Of a stretch of 64,000 nucleotides of DNA, positions 56,646-64,000 are shown one piece after another. The DNA is taken from positions 3,238,501 to 3,302,500 of the forward strand of contig NZ_CP060783.1 in the NCBI RefSeq assembly GCF_014489535.1. The letters are read 5' to 3'. The position numbers and the translations under genes are program-made. Position 1 is the stretch's first letter. Each line of letters opens with the position of its first letter. The stretch is from Diaphorobacter aerolatus. GTDB taxonomy: Bacteria > Pseudomonadota > Gammaproteobacteria > Burkholderiales > Burkholderiaceae_C. The notes beneath the pieces are model-generated. The model saw nothing but the letters and a program-made list of their open reading frames with translations, did not search any database and was not told the DNA's origin.

Positions 56646-58112
56646 ATGAAAATCATCATTCTGGGAGCGGGCCGCGTCGGTGCGAGCGTGGCGGACAGCC
56701 TGGAGTCCGAGCGCAATGACATCACGGTGATCGACAAAGACCCGGAGCGTCTGCGCGAACTCGAAGCGCGCTACGACCTGCGCGGCGTGGTCGGCAACGG
56801 CATCGATCCCAGCGTGCTCGCCGAAGCCGGCGCAAACGACACCGATCTGCTGATCGCGTGCGCTGCGCAGGACGAGACGAATCTTGTCTGCTGCAAGGTG
56901 GCGCAGATGATGTTCAACGTGCCCAAGCTCATTGCGCGCGTGCGCTCGTCGGGTCTGGAGACGACCGAGCAGTTGCTCGGCAAGGACGGCTTTGGCGTGG
57001 ACCGGATCATCTGCCCGGAGGAATCGCTCACGCGCTACATCGGCAAGCTGATCGAATTTCCCGAGGCGATGCAGGTGCGCGAATTCGCAGGCGGGCGGGC
57101 ATGCCTCGTTTCCGTGCGCGCACGCGGCGCCGCGCCGATGGTGGGCCACCGCATCGGCGCGCTGCGACTCATGGCGCCCGACGTGGCGATGCGCATCGTC
57201 GCGATCTACCGGCGCTTTGCGGACGAGCCCGACCGGTTCATTTCGTGCGATGGCTCGACCATGGTGGAGCCGGGCGACGAGGTGTTCGTGCTGTCGGGAC
57301 GTGATCAGATTCCCGAGGTGCTGGCATCGTTTCATCGCCAGAGCGGCCAGTCCTCGCGGCCGGTGCGTCGCGTGATGATGGCCGGTGGCGGACGCGTCGC
57401 GCTGCGGCTTGCCAAGCAGCTCACCAAGCGCGGCAATCTGCAGATCAAGATCATCGACCTCAACAACGAGCGCTGCGTGGACCTGGCCTCGCAACTGCCG
57501 AGCGACGTGCTGGTGCTGAACGGCGACGCGACCGACGAGGAACTGCTGAGCAGCGAAAGCATCGAGGACATCGACCTGTTCCTCGCAATCACCAGCGATG
57601 ACGAGGACAACATCATGGCGAGCCTGCTCGCCAAGCGCATGGGCGCGAGCCGTGTGCTGGCGCTCATCAACCGGCGCAGCTATGCCGACCTGATGCACGG
57701 CACGCAGATCGACATCGCGCTGTCACCCGCGCAGGCCATGCTTGGAGAACTGCTGGCCTATGTGCGCCAGGGCGATGTGCAGGCGGTGCACAGCCTGCGC
57801 CGTGGCGTGGCGGAGGCGCTGGAGATCGTCGCGCGCGGCGATCGCAAGAGTTCGCGCGTGGTAGGCCGCAAGATCAGCGAGATCCCGCTGCCGCCCGAGG
57901 TGAACATGGGGCTGATCGTGCGCGGTCTGCCCGATACGCGCGAGCCCATCGACGGAGAAGCACCGCCGCCGCCAGAGCGGGAACCCGAGGTGATCATTCC
58001 GCGCAGCCACACGGTGATCGAGTCGAACGACCACGTGGTGTTCTTCCTGCCGAACAAGCGCCTCGTGAAGGACGTGGAAAAGCTGTTCCGCGTCAGCGCC
58101 ACCTATTTCTGA
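56646..58112 (+). CDS. trkA: Trk potassium uptake regulatory subunit TrkA
   Basis: TrkA is a cytosolic NAD(H)/nucleotide-binding ring that gates TrkH. Two RCK modules are visible, with Rossmann motifs IILGAGRVGASVADSLE at the start and MMAGGGRVALRLAKQL at mid-protein, each with a TrkA-C domain. At 488 aa it is about 30 residues longer than E. coli TrkA, with an insert near PPPPEREPEVIIPR. trkH follows 25 bases after. PtsN, encoded at 40535, binds TrkA in E. coli. Confidence 0.94.
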   Translation: MKIIILGAGRVGASVADSLESERNDITVIDKDPERLRELEARYDLRGVVGNGIDPSVLAEAGANDTDLLIACAAQDETNLVCCKVAQMMFNVPKLIARVRSSGLETTEQLLGKDGFGVDRIICPEESLTRYIGKLIEFPEAMQVREFAGGRACLVSVRARGAAPMVGHRIGALRLMAPDVAMRIVAIYRRFADEPDRFISCDGSTMVEPGDEVFVLSGRDQIPEVLASFHRQSGQSSRPVRRVMMAGGGRVALRLAKQLTKRGNLQIKIIDLNNERCVDLASQLPSDVLVLNGDATDEELLSSESIEDIDLFLAITSDDEDNIMASLLAKRMGASRVLALINRRSYADLMHGTQIDIALSPAQAMLGELLAYVRQGDVQAVHSLRRGVAEALEIVARGDRKSSRVVGRKISEIPLPPEVNMGLIVRGLPDTREPIDGEAPPPPEREPEVIIPRSHTVIESNDHVVFFLPNKRLVKDVEKLFRVSATYF

Positions 58113-58137
58113 AACCCGCGCCGCAGCCGTTGCCACG

Positions 58138-59604
58138 ATGTCCGACCTCTTTCCCGTCCTGCGATTGATGTGCGCATTGCTCGCGATGTTCGCGGGCGCG
58201 CTGCTCGTGCCGCTCATCGCGTCCTTCTATGCAGATGATGGGCTGTGGAAATGTTATGTCGCCTCGATTCTGTTCACGCTGCTGGTGTCGGCGATTCTGT
58301 GGTTCAGCACACGCAGGTTTCAGCGCGAACTGCTGCCGCGCCACGGGGTGATGCTGGTGTCCATGGTGTGGGTGGTGCTGCCGTTGTTCGCGGCGATTCC
58401 GCTGCTGCTCGTCTCCTACGAGATCAACCAGCCGATGTCGTTCACCCACGCCTATTTCGAGGCGGTTTCGGGGCTCACGACGACCGGCAGTTCGGTGCTG
58501 TCGAACCTCGACCAATTGCCGCTGTCGCTCAATGTCTGGCGCACCTTCATGCAATGGCTTGGCGGCATGGGAATCCTGATTCTGGCCGTCGCCGTGCTGC
58601 CGCTGCTGGGCGTCGGCGCGAGCCAGCTTTTCAAGGCCGAGGCGGCCGGCCCGGTCAAGGACACCAAGCTCACTCCCCGCATGACCGAAACGGCCAAGGG
58701 ACTGTGGGGCGTGTACGTGCTGTTTTCGCTGTTCTGCGCGCTGGGCTACTGGTGGGCCGGCATGACGCCCGAGGACGCGATCATGCACATGTTCTCGACC
58801 GTGAGCCTGGGCGGGCTGTCGCCGCACGACGCGAGCTTTGCTTATTTCAAGTCGCCGTTGATGGAGCTGATTGCGATCTTTTTCATGATGGCTGCAAGCT
58901 GCAACTTCGCGCTGTATTTCATCGCGCTGCGCAAGGGCAACTGGCACGGTTTCTGGCGCGACGTGGAAATGCGCGCCACGATGGCGACGCTCGTGGGCGG
59001 AGGACTGCTCGTGGCCTTGCTTTTGTGGGCCAAGGACGTCTATGCGCCGCTCGAAGCCCTGCGCATGGGCATGTTCCATGTGGTGTCGGTGGCAACGACG
59101 ACCGGCTACACGACCACCGACTATCTCGGCTGGCCGGTGTTCGCGCCGGTGTTCATGATCATGCTCTCGGGCGTCGCGACCGGAGCGGGGTCCACGGGCG
59201 GCGGCATCAAGATGGCGCGCATGCTGATCCTCGTGAAGCAGGCCAAGCGCGAAATGGCCCGCATCATCCATCCCAGCGCCGTGCAGCCGGTCAAGCTCGG
59301 CAATGCGGTGGTGGACAACCGGATGATCTTCTCCGTGCTCGCGTTCATGCTGATGTATGGCGCGACCGTGATCGTGCTGAGCATGGCACTGCTGCTCACC
59401 GATCTCGATCCGGTGACGGCCTTCTCCGCGGTGCTGGCCAGCGTGCACTGCGCGGGCTCCGCAATGGGGCGGCTCGGCCCAAGCTCCAGCTACATCATCC
59501 TGACCGATTTTCAGCTCTGGGTGTGCACGCTCGGCATGCTGCTCGGGCGTCTGGAGATTCTTTCGTTCATCGCGCTGTTGACGCCGACTTTCTGGCGACG
59601 GTAG
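58138..59604 (+). CDS. trkH: Trk potassium uptake membrane subunit TrkH
   Basis: TrkH is the potassium-conducting membrane protein. The first three pore loops are standard: SGLTTTGSSV, FSTVSLGGLS and VATTTGYTT, with the regulatory GAGSTGGGIK next to the third. The fourth loop reads HCAGSAMGRLGPSSSY, where the family more often has NAGPG; the filter Gly is kept. The length is 488 aa and the frame is intact. Confidence 0.93.
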   Translation: MSDLFPVLRLMCALLAMFAGALLVPLIASFYADDGLWKCYVASILFTLLVSAILWFSTRRFQRELLPRHGVMLVSMVWVVLPLFAAIPLLLVSYEINQPMSFTHAYFEAVSGLTTTGSSVLSNLDQLPLSLNVWRTFMQWLGGMGILILAVAVLPLLGVGASQLFKAEAAGPVKDTKLTPRMTETAKGLWGVYVLFSLFCALGYWWAGMTPEDAIMHMFSTVSLGGLSPHDASFAYFKSPLMELIAIFFMMAASCNFALYFIALRKGNWHGFWRDVEMRATMATLVGGGLLVALLLWAKDVYAPLEALRMGMFHVVSVATTTGYTTTDYLGWPVFAPVFMIMLSGVATGAGSTGGGIKMARMLILVKQAKREMARIIHPSAVQPVKLGNAVVDNRMIFSVLAFMLMYGATVIVLSMALLLTDLDPVTAFSAVLASVHCAGSAMGRLGPSSSYIILTDFQLWVCTLGMLLGRLEILSFIALLTPTFWRR

Positions 59605-59703
59605 TGGGGGCGGTGCAACGGACCTTGGCAAGATCCGTTGAGTGGGTCGCCTAGAATGGCTCGCTTACGCGCCGATAGCCTTTTGCAATTTGCGAGGACA
59701 TTG

Positions 59704-60998
59704 ATGGTTCCCCATCTCATTACCGCCCTGACCGGTCCAATCAACGAACTGGAACAACGCATTCTGGACTCCATGCCAGCGATCGAGCGCTGGTTCCGCC
59801 TCGAGTGGATGGAGCACACGCCGCCGTTCTACTCGTCGGTGGACATTCGCAACGCGGGTTTCAAGCTGGCGCCGGTGGATACCAATCTGTTTCCGGGTGG
59901 CTGGAACAATCTCACCGAGCAGATGCTCCCGCTGGCCGTGCAGGCCGCGATGGCCGCCATCGAGAAGATCTGCCCCGAAGCGCGCAATTTGCTGATCGTT
60001 CCGGAGAACCATTCGCGCAACACCTTCTATCTCGCCAACGTGATGCAGCTTCAGCGCATCTTCAACATGGCGGGCCTGAACGTGCGCATCGGCTCGGTCA
60101 GCCCGGAGATCAAGAAGGCCACGACGATCACGCTGCCGCATGGCGAAACGATCACGCTCGAGCCGGTGATCCGCACCAAGCGCCGACTGGGGTTGAAGAA
60201 TTTCGACCCCTGCACGATTCTGTTGAACAACGACCTGTCCGCAGGCGCGCCCGGCATTCTGGAAGATCTGTACGAGCAATACGTGCTGCCGCCGCTGCAC
60301 GCGGGCTGGAGCGTGCGCCGCAAGAGCCGCCATTTCCAGAGCTACGAAGAGGTTTCCAAGCGCTTTGGCAAGATGCTGGGCATCGATCCGTGGCTCATCA
60401 ATCCTTGTTCACGAAGGTGGAAGGGGTCGATTTCAACGAGGGCATCAAGCTCGACGAGCTTCAGGCTTCGGTGGACGCGACGCTCACCAAGGTGCGTCGC
60501 AAGTACAAGGAATACGGCATCAACGAAAAGCCGTGGGTCGTGGTCAAGCCCGACAACGGCACCTACGGCATGGGCATCATGACGGTGCACGATGCCAAGG
60601 AACTGAACGATCTCCAACGCAAGACGCGCAACAAGATGGCCGTCATCAAGGACGGGCAGGTGGTGCACGACGTGATCGTGCAGGAAGGCGTGCTCACTCG
60701 CGAACGCGTGCAGGAAGCCGTGGCCGAACCCGTGGTCTACATGATGGATCGTTACGTCGTCGGTGGCTTCTACCGCATGCACGCCGAGCGTGGAACCGAC
60801 GAAAACCTGAACGCGCCCGGCGCGAGCTTTGTGCCGCTCGCCTTCGAGCACAGCACGCACCTGCCGCAACCCGGCGCGCGCCCCGGCGCAAGCGCGCCCA
60901 ACCGGTTTTACATGTACGGCGTGGTCGCGCGTCTGGCGATGCTGGCATCGAGCTACGAGCTGGAGGCCACAGATCCCAATGCCGAGGTGTATGACTGA
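59704..60998 (+). CDS. gshA: Glutamate-cysteine ligase, ferrooxidans/proteobacterial type (interrupted by one missing base)
   Basis: This enzyme makes gamma-glutamylcysteine, the first step of glutathione synthesis. The family start is VPHLITALTGPINELEQ; NHSRNTFYLANVMQLQRIF and the later VVVKPDNGTYGMGIMTVHDA are diagnostic. The frame breaks in CC at 60403-60404; one added C restores WLINPLFTKVEGVDFNEGI. The restored length is about 432 aa. An in-frame ATG at 59656 is less likely. gshB is not the next gene, though the two are often adjacent in betaproteobacteria; kup follows instead. Confidence 0.92.
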
Positions 60999-61118
60999 CG
61001 GAATCTGCAAAGGCACCGTCAACGATTGCATGTCATATTTCGGCGCTGGCACAAAGTGGGCCGATTGGTGGAGAATACCGCCCCACAGCCGCCGTCGCGT
61101 TCTGGGTGTTAAACCTCT

Positions 61119-62995
61119 GTGCAAAATTCGAAATCTTCCCTCACCACGCTGACTCTGGGCGCGATTGGTGTTGTCTACGGTGACATCGGCACCAGCGTCC
61201 TGTACACGCTCAAGGAGGTCTTCGGTTCGGGCTACGTCCCGTTCACGCATGACAACGTCTACGGCATCCTGTCGATCCTGTTCTGGACGCTCACGCTGAT
61301 CGTTTCGCTGAAGTACGTGGTTCTCGTGCTGCGCGCCGACAACAACGGCGAGGGCGGCCTGATCGCCATGCTCGCGCTGGCCTCTCAGGCGGTGAAGGAC
61401 AAGCCCAGGCTGCGCTCGGTGCTGATGATGATCGGCATCTTCGGCACCTGCCTGTTCTACGGCGACGGGGTCATCACTCCGGCGATTTCGGTGCTCTCGG
61501 CTGTGGAAGGCCTCGAGATCGTGTCGCCGCATTTCGCCAAGGGCGTGGTGCCGCTCACCGTGGTGGTGCTGATTGCCCTGTTCATGCTGCAAAAGCGCGG
61601 CACGGCGGGCATAGGCAAGTTCTTCGGCCCCATCATGCTGCTGTGGTTCATCTGCATTGCGGCGCTCGGCATCTGGAACATCTGGCAGCACCCGACGGTG
61701 TTGCGCGGCCTGAGCCCGCATTACGCCATCGGCTTCATCGCCGCCAATCCCCTCGTGAGCTTCGTGATCCTGGGCGCGGTCGTGCTGTGCGTGACCGGAG
61801 CCGAGGCACTGTATGCGGACATGGGCCACTTTGGGCGCAAGCCGATCCGGCTCGCCTGGTTCAGCATCGCGATGCCGGCTTTGACGCTGTGCTATTTCGG
61901 ACAGGGCGCGCTGGTGCTCGAAAATCCCGAAGCCATCAAGAACCCGTTCTACATGCTTGCACCGAGTTGGGGCGTGATCCCGCTCGTGGTACTGGCGACG
62001 ATGGCGACGGTCATCGCTTCGCAGGCATTGATCACCGGCGCGTTCAGCATCACCAAGCAGGTGATCCAGCTCGGATACCTGCCGCGCATCCAGATCGAGC
62101 ACACCAGCGTGCGCGACATGGGTCAGATCTACATCCCCTTCATCAACTGGAGCCTGTGCGTGGCCATCGCACTGGCGGTGGTGATGTTCCGCTCCAGCAG
62201 CAATCTGGCGGCGGCCTATGGCATTGCGGTGACGCTGGACATGACGATCACCTCGGTCCTCACCTTCTTCGTGCTGCGCTACGGCTGGAAGTACCCGCTG
62301 TGGGCGGCGCTCACGCCGACGCTGTTTTTCTTCTGCATCGACGTCACGTTCTTTGCCTCGAACATGCTCAAGCTCTTCGAGGGCGGCTGGTTCCCGCTGA
62401 GCATCGGTTTCGCGGTGTTCACGGTGATGATGACCTGGAAGCGCGGCCGCGACCTCATCTACGACAAGCTGCATTCGGACGGTATCGATCTGCGTGATTT
62501 CCTGCAGATGGTGCTGTTGCAGCAGCCCCGATCACGCGGGTTCCGGGCACGGCGGTATTTCTCACCGCTGATCCCCGGGTCACGCCCACGGCGTTGCTGC
62601 ACAACCTCAAGCACAACAAGGTGCTGCACGAGCAGAATATCTTTGCCACCATCGTCAATCACGAGGTTCCTTGGATTGGTCTCGACAAGCGCGTGCAGAT
62701 CGAATCGCTGGGCAGCGACTGCTGGAGCGTGAAGATCAACTACGGTTTCAAGAACGACCCCGACGTGCCCGCCGCGCTTCAGCAACTGCGCGGACGCGGC
62801 TGCGAGGTCGAAAGCATGGGCACCAGCTACTTCCTCTCGCGTGACGTGTTCGTGCCCGGCGACAACAACAGCGGCATGGCGCTGTGGCGCCAGAAGCTGT
62901 TCGGGCAGATGCACCACAACGCTGCGGGTGTGGCCGACTTCCTGCTGCTACCGAGCAACAGCGTGGTCGAACTGGGCTCTAAGGTGCAAGTCTGA
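61119..62995 (+). CDS. kup: KUP-family potassium transporter (interrupted by one missing base)
   Basis: This is a proton-coupled potassium importer with about 12 transmembrane helices. The start [20 protein letters not shown] and [12 protein letters not shown] and [19 protein letters not shown] are family signatures. The frame breaks in CCCC at 62526-62529; one added C restores [20 protein letters not shown] and the cytosolic C-terminal domain to the stop at 62995. GTG at 61119 is the start. The restored length is about 625 aa. With trkA and trkH it makes two potassium systems within 7 kb. Confidence 0.93.
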
Positions 62996-63102
62996 CGCTT
63001 CGAGCGCGCGCGTGCGTTTCTTTGTATATTGCGTGGGCGTCGTGAACCCGCTTTGAAGCGGAATCGAGAAGACATCGCGTCGCAGTTGCGAAAGACTGAT
63101 CG

Positions 63103-64000
63103 ATGCGATTTTTCAAGGATTTGACGCTCTCCGCCTTTGTTGCCGGCTTCGTGTCGGTGCTCGTGGGGCTGACCAGCTCGGTCGCCATCGTGTTTCAGGC
63201 GGCGCAGGCATTTGGCGCGACGCCGGCAGAAATCGCATCGTGGATGTGGGCGTTGGGCATTGGCATGGGGTTATGCACCCTGGTGCCCTCGCTGATTCTC
63301 AGGAAACCGGTGATGGTGGCCTGGTCCACTCCCGGCGCAGCGGTTCTGGCGACGGCGGGAGCGGTTGGCGGCTTCACCATGGGGGACGCCGTGGGCGCGT
63401 TCATGGTGAGCGCCGTACTGGTCATTCTCGCGGGCGTCACCGGCTGGTTCGAGCGCGTCATGGACAAGATTCCGCAGGAAATCGCGGCCGCCCTGCTCGC
63501 CGGGGTGCTCGCGAAGTTCGGCATGCAGGCATTCAGCGCTGCGCAGACGGCGCCCGCGCTGATCATCGGGATGCTGCTCACCTATCTGCTGACCCGACGC
63601 ATGCTGCCACGCTACGCCGTGATGCTCACCTTGTTGGTCGGCATCGCGCTCGCGGCCGTGCAGGGCCGGATGAACTGGTCCGCCGTTCAATGGGATCTGG
63701 CGGTACCCATTTTCACCATGCCCACGTTTTCGCTCGCGGCCCTCATGAGTCTGGCATTGCCGCTGTTCGTGGTGACGATGGCGTCGCAGAACCTGCCGGG
63801 CGTCGCCGTCATCAAGGCCAGCGGCTATGACATGCCGGTCTCGAAGCTGATCAGCATGACGGGCATCGGCACCTTGCTGCTCGCGCCGTTTGGTGGCTAT
63901 GCGCTGAGTCTCAGCGCGATCACCGCGGCCATGTGCATGGGGCCGGAGGCCCATCCGGATCCGGCCAAGCGCTACACGGCGGCCGCGTCCTGCGGAATCA
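63103..64000 (+). CDS. benE: BenE-family benzoate/proton symporter (3' part beyond window)
   Basis: An open frame from the ATG at 63103 reaches the window edge (299 codons). The membrane protein begins with FVAGFVSVLVGLTSSVAIVF and has KPVMVAWSTPGAAVLATAGA and FVVTMASQNLPGVAVIKASG, all typical of BenE. The family imports aromatic acids such as benzoate; the true substrate here is unknown. About 100 residues are missing at the right edge. No benzoate catabolic gene is nearby. Confidence 0.85.
   Translation, partial: MRFFKDLTLSAFVAGFVSVLVGLTSSVAIVFQAAQAFGATPAEIASWMWALGIGMGLCTLVPSLILRKPVMVAWSTPGAAVLATAGAVGGFTMGDAVGAFMVSAVLVILAGVTGWFERVMDKIPQEIAAALLAGVLAKFGMQAFSAAQTAPALIIGMLLTYLLTRRMLPRYAVMLTLLVGIALAAVQGRMNWSAVQWDLAVPIFTMPTFSLAALMSLALPLFVVTMASQNLPGVAVIKASGYDMPVSKLISMTGIGTLLLAPFGGYALSLSAITAAMCMGPEAHPDPAKRYTAAASCGI

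Overview
The window is a GC-rich chromosomal segment from a betaproteobacterium, most likely a Comamonadaceae (Burkholderiales; Comamonas, Acidovorax or Diaphorobacter-like). The inference rests on gene families and order: HPr kinase beside PtsN, divergent fur/bamE, a split PntA transhydrogenase, the ferrooxidans-type GshA, and tandem intergenic repeats of a kind I associate with this family. Nearly everything is core housekeeping. I see no tRNA, rRNA, CRISPR array, insertion sequence or prophage.

Layout. 1-4.5 kb: two DUF4398 envelope lipoproteins, then gap and tkt (central carbon). 4.6-10.9 kb: MurU, a TSUP permease, PepP, a divergent LysR/aldo-keto reductase pair and an unknown membrane protein. 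11.1-13.2 kb: an RtcB2-PrfH RNA-repair/ribosome-rescue operon with a small ORF in front. 13.3-20.6 kb: pyk, a PAP2 phosphatase, fba, and a transhydrogenase operon (pntAA, an unknown lipoprotein, pntAB, pntB). 20.7-25.6 kb: two families of non-coding repeats around a MOSC protein, fadD and mtnN. 25.6-30.5 kb: corA, then a UDG-like protein, rimI and tsaB on the minus strand, divergent from dacB. 30.7-33.7 kb: an SGNH esterase with an OmpW porin, facing an SGNH homologue that has lost its catalytic residues. 33.8-39.6 kb: the purE-purK-tsaC operon, a thioredoxin-TPR protein with a YbaY/META lipoprotein, and purC. 40-45.3 kb: hpf, ptsN, hprK, fur/bamE, dapB, exbB, exbD. 45.4-49.5 kb: a DUF2157/DUF4401/GDYXXLXY membrane set and an MscS channel. 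49.9-54.2 kb: leuS, lptE, holA. 54.2-63 kb: a cupin, proA, and a potassium/glutathione block (trkA, trkH, gshA, kup). The right edge cuts a BenE-type transporter.

A technical feature dominates the reading. Seventeen genes are broken by 21 single-base losses, each within a run of G or C on the coding strand or its complement. Restoring one G or C re-joins the expected protein every time, and all catalytic motifs persist on both sides. I therefore treat these as base-calling errors and annotate the genes full length as CDS, not as pseudogenes; each break position is given in its entry.

The biology most worth a second look is the RtcB2-PrfH module, the SGNH pseudoenzyme, the UDG-like protein lacking key residues, a near-identical palindrome upstream of both fadD and the SGNH esterase, and the lipoprotein gene inserted inside the transhydrogenase operon.
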